The position numbers and the translations under genes were made by a program. A DNA stretch of 64,000 nt from Gigaspora rosea. Taxonomy: Eukaryota; Glomeromycota; Glomeromycetes; Diversisporales; Gigasporaceae. The notes under the pieces were generated by a model. That model was not told the origin of the DNA. It was given only the letters and a program-made list of their open reading frames with translations, and did not search any database. The DNA is taken from contig QKWP01000437.1 in NCBI GenBank assembly GCA_003550325.1, positions 230,335 to 294,334 on the forward strand, read 5' to 3'. How positions within the stretch are numbered: the first letter of the stretch is position 1; each line of letters opens with the position of its first letter. Below are positions 9,126 through 22,682 of this stretch, one piece after another.

Positions 9126-10779
9126 AACAAACTCCAATAAAAATATAAATTATTAAATTTTTATGGGATCCTGGTACACATATATATGCTGCTCTTCCAA
9201 TTTGATAGTAATATTAGTTAGCCATTGCACATTTTTTTTAATATCTAATTTAATGACATAATGTATCAAAAAAGAACATTGGATTGTTAATCTGTCAATT
9301 CTCCAACAGTAGCTTTTGCCATCAGAATTAGAATCACTATAGTAAATTCTACTAATTATTATATATGAAGAATAGTTTTAAATTAATAATGAAATTTTTT
9401 TTTGTATTTACAAACAAAGTAATATTGCCCCAAAAAGCATCTAATATCATATAATGTATATAATTACAAATATTATTATTTAATTGATACACAAATAATA
9501 CAGTTGCCGTCAATTAATGCTTGATAATTTGTCTCACAGCAATATAATAAGTGATCAGCTTAGTCTAAGTCATGTGTGATGGAATTAACCAATTAGGTTG
9601 ATCAATTTTGGCTTAGCTGGCTAAGTCATTTTTTAAATATTGACTTAGTCAAGTTAATAAAAAGGGGTCAACTACAAACACTATTGTTAAGAAATCAAAT
9701 TTTATAGTAATAGTGATTATAAATAATTTGTAATTATAATGAGGTTTTTTACTATATTTTAAGTTCATTATACAAAATTGGGTGCTTAAATAAAGGTGTA
9801 ACTATATGGGTGTAACTATAAAAAGGGACAACTGTACTTATCTACCATTTTAGCAATTATAGTATTGTTTAGATTGTATTAGAATTGTCTTTATTTTCAG
9901 AACATGTAAGTTGTTTTTTTTTTTTTTAGATTTCAATTGTGCCAATTTTTTGATTTTTGATATTTATTTTTTCTGCTATTCTTATTTGGTGTTACCCAAT
10001 AGAGATTTTATTTCCTGTAATTGCTTGATATAATTGACAAAAAAAAATATAACTGCCAATTCAGTTTTTTAATTATTTGCTATACAAAATAGAAATTAAT
10101 CTTGTATAACCTAGTAGATATAAATATTATTCTATTAATTTACAGTAAATTAAAAATAAATCTGACCAACTAATATAAGAATTCAATTGGACTTATAGAA
10201 AATTAGTGTCTCTATTAGGTGACATCAGATGAGGATAGTAAAAAAAATAAATATTAAAAATTGAATTGTTACAATTGGTATTTAAAATAAAAGAATTCAA
10301 AAATTGAAAAATGAGTCAGCAAGTAAAACAAAATAAAAAATCAACTTTGGGTACCTTAGAATTATAGTAAAAAAGTTCTGTTACAAACTTTTTTATATAT
10401 AATATATAGTTAAAATTGGATTGCATTAAAAAGTTAAGTAGTATTCTGCAGTTAAAGGGTCAAAATTTTATAGTAAAAATCAGCAGAGATTTACTAATTG
10501 TCTTATATGAAAGTAGAATGCCTTACATTTCTGATCATAATAAAAAACTCTATAGTAAACAATTAATAAATGCTCATATCATGCTATATACTAAGGGTAG
10601 TGTCATTAATCACCTGATTATTTTTTATCAGAGGCCTACCTCCCCTATTTTTTAATATATATAGAGTCAGGTTCTTATATATAATTTCAACTTTTTTTAC
10701 CCCCCTCCTCTAGAAAATCACCTGATTTTTGTTACTCCCCTAACATGATTTGAATAATTTAACTATTCTTAGAACCAGA
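9126..10779. repeat. AT-rich degenerate repeats, no gene
   Basis: A repeat of about 190 bp at 10245-10435 recurs at about 11705-11925 (shared AATTGG, AAAACAAAATAAAAAA and TTAGAATTATRATAAAAAA blocks), and parts recur inverted at 9915-10020. An inverted pair around CTTAGTC lies at 9555-9650. Nothing here looks coding. Confidence 0.45.
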
Positions 10780-11482
10780 TAGAGCTTGTACCCATATAAG
10801 TGTTACCCGAGTAATCTGGTTAACACCTGTCAACCAGGTCATAGCTATCATTAACCGGGTGACCTGGATTAATTATCCATAAGCATGATAATGTGACGTA
10901 CAAACATATGTACAGTACGTATGTCTGTTGGGAGTGAGGTCATTTTAAATATTATTATTTAAACCCAGTTTATTTTCTGACGGCCTCTAGCCGTTGGAGA
11001 ATAAACTGATTATGTTACAGCTATTATCATGATTCTCGGGGCACCTATAAAATTTGCCGAATGATTTTTAGGCCGGTTAAACTTATATATTAAATTTTAT
11101 ACATAAAAATTAAATAAATTTATCAGTTACTATTATCATTATACGTAGTTTTTTTAAAAAAAATGCATATAAGAGAATTTATGATTTTGCATCAACCAAT
11201 CAAAAAAACTGGGTTACCCAGATTATTAAGATGACCTAGCTTATAATGTTGTAAACGGGTGAGTAACCCGGAGCTTAAATTTTTTAACGAGTACAACCTC
11301 TAAAAAAATTACATACCATTAAGAACTACCTCAATTTTGCATTAGCCAATCAAACAAACTGGGTCAACTGGGTCACCCGGGTAACCCAGATTTTTTAAAA
11401 CAATCTGGTTTGTGACCCGGTAATAATTTGGTAAACGGGCGGGTTATCCGGAATTTGAAATTTATTTCGGGTACAACCTCTA
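10780..11482. mobile_element. hAT-like element, TSD GAACCAGA
   Basis: An exact 8-bp duplication GAACCAGA flanks it (10772-10779 and 11483-11490). The ends TAGAG(C/G)TTGTACCC are inverted and fit the hAT end rule YARNG. The right terminal 145 bp or so is present twice in tandem (about 11185-11302 and 11338-11482). Interior motifs GGGTTACCC and AACCGGGTGAC recur in both orientations. Confidence 0.85.
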
Positions 11483-13204
11483 GAACCAGAAAAGTTGGTT
11501 TTGCAAAGTTTAATTAGAAATTATAAAAGGTTTCTTAGTAAAAAAAATACTTTTATATGTAGAAAAGCCCTATTCACACACTATAGAAATTTACTTTTAA
11601 CGCTCACTATAATTTATATGCAAACTTAATTTTTTTATTTTGCATAGCAGAGAATCAAAAAATTTTTTTATCAATTTTATTAAACAATTACAATTTCTAT
11701 TAGATAATATCAGTAGAAAAAAAATAAATGTTAAAAATTAAACAATTGGCACAATTGGGATCTAAAAAAAAAAAAAAAGGAGAAAAAATTAAAAAATAGT
11801 TAGCAGGTAATACAAAATAAAAAACAACTTCAGGTAGTCTTAGAATTATGATAAAAAAATTCTGTTGTAAACCTATTTGATGCATATTATACATTTAAAG
11901 TTGGGTTGTATTAAAAAGTTAATTTTTCTTTTTTTAAATCCCAAATGTACCAATTGTTCAATTTTTGATATTAATTTTTTTCTTCTGCTATTTTCATCCA
12001 GTATTATTCAAAGAGATCTCAATTTTTCATAATTATCACTATTTTAAGAGTAAAAAAGAATATAGTATAATTTATTAATAAGTATTCAAATTTGTTAATT
12101 ACTATGAACTTTATATTACCTATAAATAACAACTCTAATGCCACTACTATAAAAAATTGTACTATCTGATTAAGTTAAACTCAAGGTCAGGTGTATCATA
12201 AAATTAAATAAAAATACCTCTCCTAATATTGGTAGTAAATTTTTTTAAATAGTAATGCTATTGTATCTAAAGTAGTTATTATATATACCTATAGCAGCTA
12301 TAATTAACAATTTCTCTAAGCTACCACATCTCTAAGAATAACAATTTTTATTATTGTCTTTAGTATTTTATTTGTAAAAATTAAAACTTGTACTGTATTA
12401 CAATTTAATGTGTATATAAAGATCTAATATCTAGGAACTAAATTTAGTATAGAGGACTTTTTTATTTTTCAGAAATGCACAGGTTTGTTCATGAGATAGT
12501 TGACCAATTATGAAACTGTTTTATAGCACATAATGTGCATTTTGTTAAACAGATAGATAATAGTTAAACAACTCAACCAATCAATAGGTACAATTCAAAT
12601 ATCACAATTTCTTTATTATATTAAAAATATTGTATTATAAAGAACGAAATTATTTATCCAAATTATAATACCACTTACAAAATACAAGAATTTATTTAAA
12701 AAAGTTTTTGGTAACAAGTTACATGCCCTTTATTAATATTTTTTAAATTCTATACAGTTAACAAAAGCTATATTATTAGTTATTGTATATATAAAAAAGT
12801 TTTATTAAACCAAACATCTTCTAAAGAACATATACAACTTTTAAAGATTATGGTACAATTCCCTGAAAGTTAGTTCCTTACTAGCTCATTTTTCTGATAC
12901 TATATTCCTGACAAAATATTTCACCTATAGCACTTTTTGTTAACAGAATCTTTTCTCAACATACTATGTTTTTAACCCTTTCTTTAATATTTTATATTTT
13001 CGACAAGATATTTATCTAATATAACATATTTCTAAATTGCTTTTTTCTAATATTAAGTTTTATTGAAAGAACTTTTTTTGACAAAAATAATAAACCCAGT
13101 AATCATCATATCACGTAAAATTATACAACTACATTATTTGTTTACTAGCACTATTAACTTAGCCTAAATTATACTATTACATAACTCTAATCTAACTCTA
13201 ACCC
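11483..13204. repeat. AT-rich stretch with inverted repeat at 11700-12025
   Basis: Opposed copies of one sequence (CAATTGG...ATC next to GATATTAATTTTTTTCTTCTG and its complement) sit at 11705-11775 and 11930-12005, a MITE-like foldback. The remainder to 13204 is AT-rich with no recognisable gene or clear repeat ends. Confidence 0.4.
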
Positions 13205-14948
13205 TAAGAGGGCCTCTATAAATCAGCTGATTTTTTTTTTACTATGAGCCCACCTCACCCCACCCCACCTACCCCACCTGATACCCAATTAGCCAATCAG
13301 ATTTTATGATTATTAAAAAGTCAGATATAATATTTAATAGTAAATAACTTCTGATCTACTGGGCCAGTTTCGATGATTTAACTACCAAAATGATTCTCTC
13401 AATGAGAGGATTCTAGTAAGCCCAAAATTATTAAGATATAATCACTATTCTAAGATCGAAATATATTTGTATTACTATAAAAGTTTATAATTTATTAAAA
13501 AATTATAAACCATTTATAGTAACACAAATTTATTCTGATCTCTGGATTCTGTAATTGCATTTTTATGTTTTGGGCTTGCTAGAATCCTCTCATTGAGCTG
13601 ATCATTTTGGTAGTTAAATCATTGAAATTGACCCAGTAGATCAAAAGTTATTAACAATTAAAAATTAATATTTAATTGTTAATAACTTTTGATCTACTAA
13701 GTCAATTTCGATGATTTAACTAATAACAAATAATCAGCTCAATAAAAGGATTCTAGCAAGCCAAAATCATTAAAATCTAATTACTGGATCCTAAGATCAA
13801 AATAGATTTGTGTTACTAATAATTTATTAAAGAATTATAAACCATTTATAGTAATACAAATTTATTCTGATCTCTGGATCCTGCAATTGGATTTTTATGA
13901 TTTTGGGCTTGCTAGAATCCTCTTATTGAGCTGATCATTTTGGTAGTTAAATTACTGAAATTGGCCCAGTAGATCAAAAGTTATTAACAATTAAAAATTA
14001 ATATTCAATTGTTAATAACTTTTGATCTACTGAGCCAATTTCAATGATTTAACTACCAAAATGATTAGCTCAATAAGAGGATTCTAGCAAGCCCAAAATT
14101 ATTAAAAGTTAATTAATGGATCCTAGGATCAGAATAGATTTGTGTTACTATAAATAGTTTATAATTCTTTAATAAATTATAAAACTTTATAGTAAACAAA
14201 AATCTATTCTGATCTTAGGATCCAGTGATTAGATTTTAATTATTTTGAGCTTGCTAGAATTCTCTCATTGAGTGATTATTTTGATAGTTAAATCATCAAA
14301 ATTGGCCCAGTAGATCAAAAGTTATTAACAATTGAAAATTTATTTTTAACTTTCGATCTACCAAGCCAATTTCGATGATTTAACTACCAAAATGATCAGC
14401 TTAATAAGAGGATTCTAGCAAGCCTGAAATTATTAAAATCTAATTACTATATTCTAAGATCGGAATAGATTTGTGTTACTAATAATTTATTAAAGAATTA
14501 TAAACCATTTATAGTAATATAAATTAATTCAATCTCTGGATCCTGTGATTGGATTTTTATGATTTTAGGCTTGCTAGAATCTTTTCATTGAGCTAATCAT
14601 TTTGGTAGTTGAATTATCAAAAATTGACTTAGAAGTTCAAAAGTTATTAACAATTTAAAATTAATTTTTAATTGTTAATAGCTTTGATCTACTGGACCAA
14701 TTTCAATGATTTAACTACAAAATAATCAGCTCAATAAGAGGATTCTAGAAAGTCCAAAATCATAAAAATCTAATTATATGGTCTAGTGATCAGAATAAAT
14801 TTGTGTTACTATAAATATAGTTGCACTCCCATATTAGCACCTCCTATATAAGCACATTTTTTTATAAGCACCTTTATTTCTTGAACCAACTACTATTAAA
14901 CATATAAAAATTACTTTCTATATAAGCACATTTCTATACAGTCGCACT

Positions 14949-16173
14949 TAGAGCTTACGGATTCTTTATTCGAATAATATTCGAATAATTAGAATCGGCA
15001 TATAGCTATTCAAATATTCGCTGAATGACTAAATTAACTGAATAATCCGAATAACTATAATTATTCGAATAATAATAATTATTCAAATAATAATATTTAT
15101 TCGAATAAATAATAATATTTGAATAAATAAATTTATTCGAATAATTATAATTATTCGAATAAATATATATTCATGTACATATATTTATTTTGCCTAGTAT
15201 ATATATTCAATATCTTATGATTTATATATATAATAATAACTAGCACTTAGGTTCCACAATTTGATTTGATCTTCAAATATTTGAATCAAATATTTGATCA
15301 AATTCAAATTCAAATTTGACTATATTTGATTTGATCAAATTCAAATCTGGCCAAATTTGATTTGATTTGACAAATATTTGATTTGATTTGAAAATTACTA
15401 TTAAAAATTCAAATTCAAATCAAAATCAAATCCAAATATTTGAATCAAATCAAATTCAAATCAGGGCCAATTTGATTTGATTAAATTCAAATTGACCCAA
15501 TATTTGATTTGATTTGAATTTAAGGAACCCTACTAGCACTTATATAATAGTGTTAATTCCAATTCTACTAATTCTACTTCTAACTATTAAGTCAAATCGA
15601 ATGTTGTGCCTATAGGTTTTTTTAGTTTAGTCTAAAAGACTTTTCTATTATTTTATTATTAATTGGTTTCAATTAATTTATTAATAATGATTTTTGATAA
15701 GCTTATCAATCTATATATGGTAATAACGTTAAAATTAGTAATAAAGTAAGATGATAGGACAGTCAGAAGTATCATCAATTAATTATTTTAATAATGAATT
15801 CAATTAAAAAGTTGGTTAATGTTGATATCATATGAAACTAAATAAATGTATACTACGTATTCATCTAAAATATATATTAATATCATATGCAAAAAGCACG
15901 GATTACAACTAGTATAGAAAAAAATACATTTTGATGATTATATTGAATATTATTCGAATATCATAAATTATTCGAATAGAAATTATTATTCGAATATAAT
16001 GAATTATTCGAATAAGAATAAATTATTCGAATAATTATATTACTTGAATAATTTAAATAAGACAATTATTCAAATATTCATGTTATTTATTGAATAATTA
16101 TTTAAAAAATTTTATTCAAATATTCATCGAATATGAATATTATTTGAATAGCAAATATGAATTCAAAGCTCTA
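14949..16173. mobile_element. hAT-like element with ATTCGAAT subterminal repeats
   Basis: Ends TAGAGCTT...AAGCTCTA are a perfect inverted pair fitting YARNG, with an exact 8-bp duplication GTCGCACT. Both subterminal regions are packed with ATTCGAATAAT-type motifs (14965-15165, 15945-16150). No transposase ORF. A second hAT-like element is inserted at 15248. Confidence 0.87.
15248..15532. mobile_element. hAT-like MITE with ATTTGATTTGA repeats, TSD CTAGCACT
   Basis: An exact 8-bp duplication CTAGCACT (15240-15247, 15533-15540) flanks ends TAGG(G)TTCC. The body is almost wholly ATTTGATTTGAATTTG-type repeat. It is 285 bp, against 286 bp for the second copy at 25179-25464, which lies in the opposite orientation. 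Confidence 0.9.
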
Positions 16174-17411
16174 GTCGCACTCCCATATAAGCACCTCCTA
16201 TATAAGCACATTTTTTTATAAGCACCTTTATTTCTTGAACCAACTACTATTAAACATATAAAAATTTCTTTCTATATAAGCACATTTCTATATAAGAACA
16301 CTTTTTATCAGTCCCAATAGTGTGATTATATGGGAGTGCGACTGTATAAAAACACTTTTTATCAGTTCCAATAGTATGATCAATTGAAAATTATTTTTTA
16401 ATTGTTAATAACTTTTGATCTACTAGGCCAATTTTGATGATTTTTAACTACCAAAAAGATCAGCTCAATAAAAGGATTTTAGCAAGCCCAAAATTATAAA
16501 AATCCAATTACAGGATCCAGAGATCAGGATAAATTTGTATTACTATAAATGGTTTATAATTTTTTAATCAATTATAAAATTTATAGTAAAATAGATCTAT
16601 TCTGATCTTATGATCTAGTAATTAGATTTTAATGATTTTGGCTTGCTAGAATTCTTTCATTGAGAGAATCATTTTGGTAGTTAAATCATTAAATTTGATC
16701 CAGTAAATTAAAAGTTATTAATTATTAAAATATTGTTAATAAATCTATAATTTTGGTCAAAAATAATTTTGTAACTTTGGCCAGAATTATGAAATTTTGG
16801 CCAGAATTATACCTCATACTTCAGCTGACCCACTCACTCTCTGAAATTAGCTAATTTCTGGAGGCCCCTTTATAGAAACACAAATTTATTCTAATTTTTG
16901 GATTCTGTAATTGGATTTTTATGATTTTGGGCTTGTTAGAATCCTTTTATTAAGCAAATCATTTTGTAGTTAAATCATCAAAACTTGCCTAGTAGATCAA
17001 AAGTTATTAACGATTAAAATTAATTTATATTTGTTAATAACTTTTGATCTACTGGGCCAATTTCGATGATTCAACTATCCAAATGATTAGCTCAAGGAGA
17101 GAATTCTAGAAAACCTAAGTAATTAAGGGACTGCCAGGAATCAGCTGATTTGATTTTGGCCAAAATTTTGACCTTCCTTTTTAGTCAGGTCTTCATATTA
17201 AATTTTTAGATTTTTAGACCCCCCCAGGAAATCAGCTGATTTCTGGCCCTCACCTAAAATCTAATTACTGGATTCTAAGATTAGAATAGATTTGTGTTAC
17301 TATAGAAGTTTTATAATTTATTAAAAAATTATAAACTATTTATAGTAACACAAATATATTCTGATCTCTGGATCCCGTTATTGGATTTTTATGATTTTAG
17401 ACTTGCTAGTA

Positions 17412-17583
17412 TAGTCGCACTCCCATATAATCACACTATTGGGACTGATAAAAAGTGTTATTATATAGAAATGTGCTTATATAAAAGTAATTTTTATATG
17501 TTTAATAGTAGTTGGTTCAAGAAATAAAGGTGCTTATAAAAAAATGTGCTTATATAGGAGGTGCTTATATGGGAGTGCGACTG
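17412..17583. mobile_element. Mariner-like MITE, same family as MITE B
   Basis: 172 bp, ends (C/T)AGTCGCACTCCCATATAA inverted, TA on both sides. It lies in the opposite orientation to B and interrupts a satellite unit (CTTGCTAG|TA|TTCTCTTATTGAGC), which fixes the empty site. Confidence 0.9.
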
Positions 17584-18183
17584 TATTCTCTTATTGAGCT
17601 GATCATTTTGGTAGTTAAATTATTAAAATTGGCCTAGTATATCAAAAGCTATTAACAATTAAAAATTAATTTTTAATTGTTAATAACTTTTGATCTACTG
17701 GGCCAATTTCGATAATTTAACTACCAAAATAATTAGCTCAATAAAAGAATTCTAGTAAGTTTAAATTCATAAAAATCCAATTACAGGATCCAGAGATCTG
17801 AATAAATTTGTGTTACTATAAATAGTTTATAATTCTTTAATAAATTATAAAACTTCTATAGTAACACAAATCTATTCTGATCTCAGGATCCAGTGATTAA
17901 ATTTTAATAATTTTGGGTTTGCTAGAATCCTCTCATTGAGGTGATCATTTTGGTAGTTGAATCATAAAATTGGCCCATTAAATCAAAAGTTATTAATAAT
18001 TGTAAATAACTTTTGATCTACTGTGTCAATTTTGATGTTTAACTACCAAAATGATCAGCTCAATGAGAGAATTCTAGCAAGCCCAAAATCATAAAAATCC
18101 ATTAACAGGATCCAGAGATCAGAATAAATTTGTGTTACTATAAATGGTTTATAGTTTTTTAATAAATTATAAAACTTCTATAG

Positions 18184-18537
18184 GAATCTTACTATAGCAG
18201 GTCACACATAGGTATTCTTTGAACAACCAGATGAGCCAATACTTGTAATTTAGGTGCCAGAGAAAATAGCTTTCTGCGAAGTTAATATTTAAATTATAAT
18301 ATTATTAAATCTAATAAAGTATAGACATACTGCTGAATTTAAAAAAAAATAAAAATACAGTCGCACTCCCATATAAGCACCTTCTATATAAGCATATTTT
18401 TTTATAAGCACCTTTATTTCTTGAACCAACTACTATTAAACATATAAAAATTACTTTCTATATAAGCACATTTCTATATAAGAACACTTTTTATCAGTTT
18501 CAATAGTGTAATTATATAGGAGTGTGACTGTAAAAAT
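18184..18537 (+). mobile_element. Short A-tailed insertion (SINE-like or truncated retroelement)
   Basis: Flanked by AAAACTTCTATAG (18171-18183) and AAAACTTTTATAG (18538-18550), a 13-bp duplication with one mismatch inside a satellite unit. The body is about 165 bp of unique-looking sequence and then an A-rich tail, interrupted by a mariner-like MITE at 18358. I cannot name the family. Confidence 0.6.
18358..18530. mobile_element. Mariner-like MITE, same family as MITE B
   Basis: 173 bp, ends CAGTCGCACTCCCATATAA inverted (right copy slightly diverged), TA on both sides. It sits in the A-rich tail of the 18184 insertion. Confidence 0.88.
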
Positions 18538-19135
18538 AAAACTTTTATAGTAGCACAAATCTATTCTGATCTTAGAATCTAGTAATTAGATTTTAATGAT
18601 TTTGGGCTTGCTAGAATCCTCTTATTGAAAGGATTATTTTGGTAGTTAAATCAACAAAATTGGCCCAGTAGATCAAAAGTTATTTACTATTAAATATTAT
18701 ATCTAACTTTTTAATAATCATAAAATCTGATTAGCAGATTGTGGTATCAGGTAGGGTAGGTGCTGTAGGGCTGAGGTGGGCTTATAGTAAAAAAAATCAG
18801 CTGATTTCTAGAAACCCTCTAAATGGTTTATAATTTTTTAATAAATTATAAAACTTTTATAGTAATATATATCTATTCTAATTTAGAATTTAGTAATTAG
18901 ATTTTAATAATTTCAGATTGCTAGAATCCACTCATTGAGAGGATCATTTTGGTATTTAAATCATTAAATTTGATCAGTAAATTAAAGTTATTAATTATTA
19001 AATATTGTTAATAAATCTATTATTTTGGTCAAAAATAATTTTGTAACTTTGGCCAAAATTATAAAATTTTGGCCAGAATTATACCTGATACTTCAGATGA
19101 CCCCACTTCCTGAAATCAGCTAATTTCTGAAAGCC

Positions 19136-20287
19136 CCCTTTTTGGCAAAGTTACATTTTTGATTTGTACAAATTTGGTAAAGTTTTAATTCAATTTTTAA
19201 ACTCAATTTTATTTTCTCTCATTGTTCTACATTTTTGAAAAATTTAATTTTAAGTTAATATAGAAGAAGAAAATTAAAGATTCAAAGTTCATAATAATTT
19301 TATATTTTTTTTTATAATTTTATATGTAAAAATTTTATACAATATATCATAAGGATGGCAAATAGGTGATATTGTGAACAGGGCAGGTATCTTACGATCT
19401 AGTAATCAGAATTGGATGATTTTTATACGATTTGAATTGTCTCAGAGAAATGAATCAAATAGTATAAAAATCATTCATTTCTGATCACTAGATCACAAGA
19501 TATCATTATTTATACAAAATATAAGTTTTTGTATAAATTTGAAAACCTGCAAATTTTTATATAATATATCTTTAACGATCTTGGGATCCTGTGATTGAAT
19601 TTTAACATTTTTGTGCTTGTTAGAATCATCTTACTAAGATGATCATTTTGGTGGTAAAATTATCCAAAATGGACTAGTGGATCAAAATTTATTCACTGTG
19701 TCCACAATACTCCTCTTTTTTTTAAAATTTAGTTTTTATATTCTATTTTGTATACTAATTATTTATATCTAAAACAATAAGATTTTTTTGCAGTAATTTA
19801 TTTTTATTAAGCATAGTTTAAATAATAAAAATTGTATAAAAACCTATTTGATTTTTAAAAAGCTTTATTAGTAGAAACTTTAACATGTTTATAATATTTC
19901 TGCCTCTCTTATAACTAATAAAATAAACAACCTATTTTTAAAGTAGTAAATTAATTATAACAAATTAACTTCAAATTATATTTTGGTCTAGAGATTTAGT
20001 TAAGTTGCTAATTAGATCAGATAAATTTAATTCATAGTTAATATTATATTTCTTTTACAAAAGAAAGGTGCAAAAGAAATAAATAAATAAAAAATTATAT
20101 AAAGTATTAATCTGATAAAAATAACTTTATATGTTCAATTTTTATGCTAAAATTCTTGTGATCTTGTAATTGAATTTGCATCATTTTTATAGCAATTACA
20201 GATTAGAATTTTAGGTTTACAAATATCCCAAGTTTCTATTAATCAAATATAAATTCTGTTTTTTATTAAATAAAATAAAGAGAGTTA
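19136..20287. repeat. AT-rich stretch with imperfect hairpin
   Basis: There is no gene. An imperfect foldback at about 19389-19503 pairs CTTACGATCTAGTAATCAGAA with its far end through GGATGATTTTTATAC. Isolated satellite-like pieces appear at 19575-19690. Confidence 0.45.
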
Positions 20288-20288
20288 T

Positions 20289-20615
20289 CATTCATCGCTA
20301 GTGCGATGCATTGCCACCCTGATCGATCAATCGGAATGCAGGATCAGGTGTAATGTGAAATCGAAGCAAAACAAACTTTTTTTAAAAAATCGCTTCTAAT
20401 CTAAAATTTTGACTAAAAAACTATACTTTTTTCTTGACAAAAAAAATTCCTTGCGAAATTTTGGGTTAGGAGGGCTGTCTAACTCATGCCCTGCCAAACC
20501 CTAACCCTAATCGTAAATGCGGGCGCTATTTGTTTTGTTTTGATTAATGTAAAATCAAACCAAACAAAATAATTAGTCGATCAGGGGTAGCGATGAATCA
20601 CACTAGCGATAAATG
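20289..20615. mobile_element. MITE with CATTYATCGCTAGTG inverted ends
   Basis: The inverted ends are about 38 bp, beginning CATT(C/T)ATCGCTAGTGYGAT and ending near GATCGA. TTA lies just outside both ends with one extra base on the left, so a TWA duplication (PIF/Harbinger) is possible. The interior resembles 23530-23770 and 8890-9060. Confidence 0.7.
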
Positions 20616-22209
20616 TTAAAAATCTAAAATAAATTACTAATTAGATAACTTAACAATTAATATAAAAAGGATTGATTTAAATAATTGGTTTGTATTTGTT
20701 ATTTTTGTATGGTTATATATTATTTTCTACTTATTAATATTATTTTTTAGCTCTTCACAATCAAATAAAAAATACTTTAAAAGCTCTTTTTTTTAGTAGT
20801 GTTTCTTGAATTGTTTTATTGCAAAATAAAAATAAACATATATAAGAAAACAGCCAAGTAGAAACTAATAATTGGTACTATAATTCAAAATGCAATTTGT
20901 CATAATATAATAATTATTTATTACAAATATTATAATTGTAATTATAATAAATATATAATAATAATTATAACATATTGTAATTATTATCACATTTAGTAAT
21001 TATTACTATATATAGTAACAATAACTACATGTAATAATAATTACAACATGTCATAATTATTGGCCAAAGCATAGTGACTAACATTAGTGTTTATGTATAG
21101 TAATATAAAAGTTACATTTTTGATACAGTTTGATCTAAAAAATTACTTTTTTGATGTTTCTTTATATCAGTTGCATAAAATTAGATTATAACTACAATTT
21201 GGAAATTATTTGTCTGTTCACAAGATTTGAATTAAAAAAAAATCACTGACAAAACAAGTTAATAGACAAAAATAGTAGACCCCTATTAAATTATTATACG
21301 AACTGAAGAAATACTTTTGACCTGTATATCTTAAAAAATCTTTTATTGCTAAGTTTAAAGATATTCACAATAGTTTCTACACGTATAGTACAAGAATTTA
21401 TTTTAGTGGAAATTTAATAACTGTATTTTTGCAATAACTTTTTTGATACTTTTATTATTAAAATTTATACCTAGTTGGATGTAATAATAATATATCTAAA
21501 CTTACAATATTTTTGATTTAGAATGATTTTTTAATACAACTTTTAAGTAATTAAAATTGATAAAGTGGTTTTTATTACAACTTTTAAGCGATCAAAATTG
21601 ATGCAATTAATTGAAGTAGTTCTTATTACTAGTAGTAATATTTTTTATCTATATAAAATACTAATTTTATATTAGCTAGAATCAAATTCATGTCTTCATT
21701 TTTTTTTTTATAGATTATTGAGTAGTATATTAGGGCTATCATTTTCACTTTAATTATGTACTGTTTTTTAAGATTAATTATTAATCAATGTATTTAAGAA
21801 ATTAATTTATAATATATCTAATATTTAAACTTACAATATTTTTGATTTAGAGTAATTTTTTAATATAACTTTTGAGTGATAAAATTGATGAAGTGGTGCT
21901 TATTAAGACTTTTGAACAATCAAAATCGATACAATTAATCGGAATAATTTTTATTACTAGTAGTAATATTTTTTATCTATATTTTCTAGATATAAAATAC
22001 AAATTGTATTTAAGAAATTAATTGTATAATTGTTTATTTTAAAAAAATAAATTTACAAGTTTTTATTTTTTATTTTTTTTTTTTAAGAAATACAACCAGA
22101 TCTTAGTTTTAATTTTAAGTCACATTGCACCTTAGTTCTAATTGTTTAACCAATCCAACCTGATGTTTTTGATATAACAAATTCTTTCTAAATACAAAAC
22201 TAAACTATG
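20616..22209. repeat. AT-rich stretch with a direct duplication
   Basis: About 175 bp at 21490-21665 recurs at about 21815-22000 (ACAATATTTTTGATTTAGA, ATTACTAGTAGTAATATTTT). ACATGTAATAATTACA-type palindromes cluster at 20900-21060 and recur at 24620-24720 and 25500-25640. No gene seen. Confidence 0.5.
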
Positions 22210-22378
22210 CAATCAACTCTCTCTAACTCGAACTAAAAAATTTGAATAAGTTCTATTTTCAAAAAGTTATTCAAACTTTATAATAAAATTTTACAAATGT
22301 TCTAGAAGATTTTGTTTAGTTTAGAGAGAGTTTAATAGTGTTTAGTTTAGAGAGGTTCAGATTAGATAGAGGTGACTA
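22210..22378. mobile_element. Mariner-like MITE (CAATCAACTCT ends)
   Basis: Shares its whole internal sequence (AACTTTATAATAAAATTT, TTTTGTTYAGTTTAGA) with 29362-29566. Its ends match the CAGTCAACTCT family, but the terminal bases and TA have mutated, so this is an old copy. Confidence 0.7.
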
Positions 22379-22682
22379 TATACTGTATTATTAAATATAT
22401 ATATTATATTATATTAATTAGTTTTATTTAAAAATTTAAATTTTTTAGAATATTTTCACTCCAGCCTTACAATGCTACACATTAATCTAGTTATTACATG
22501 TTGTATTATTTCTATTTGTAGTAATTATTATTATAAATATGTAAATATAATGTGCATACTATATACTATATAAATATACAAAAATAGCAATTATAATAAC
22601 ATATAGTTTTATTAAATTATACTACTGGTACTTAATGCCACAATGATTTTTACTAATCAAATTGTTTAAATGCAGTGTAATG

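Larger units (their letters stand above)
14939..16344. mobile_element. Mariner-like MITE B (TA target), split by hAT-like element
   Basis: Ends CAGTCGCACTCCCATATAA are inverted and TA lies on both sides. It landed in MITE A of the same family. A hAT-like element is inserted 10 bp into its left terminal repeat, duplicating GTCGCACT (14941-14948 and 16174-16181). Without the insert it is about 173 bp, the same as other copies. Confidence 0.85.
14818..16380. mobile_element. Mariner-like MITE A, split by later insertions
   Basis: Its left part (14818-14938, TAGTTGCACTCCC) and its right remnant (16345-about 16377, ACACTTTTTATCAGTTCC) flank MITE B, which sits in an internal TA. The left TA target is at 14816-14817; the right terminal repeat has been lost. 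Confidence 0.75.
13208..19135. repeat. Palindromic satellite cluster with PIF/Harbinger-like ends
   Basis: About 160-bp segments alternate head-to-head and tail-to-tail. Each carries CTTTTGATCTACTGGGCCAA, AACTACCAAAATGAT, GAGGATTCTAGCAAGCCC and GATCAGAATAGATTTGTG in order. Two palindromic centres alternate: an AATTAAAAATTAATTTTTAATT type and a TTTATAATT type. End-like modules with the palindrome AAATCAGCTGATTT lie at 13220, 17140, 17230 and 18797 (variants at 16842 and 19100). TAA flanks the outer pair 13208 and 18819. The block is best read as several overlapping or amplified PIF/Harbinger-like MITEs rather than one 5.6-kb element. Confidence 0.7.
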
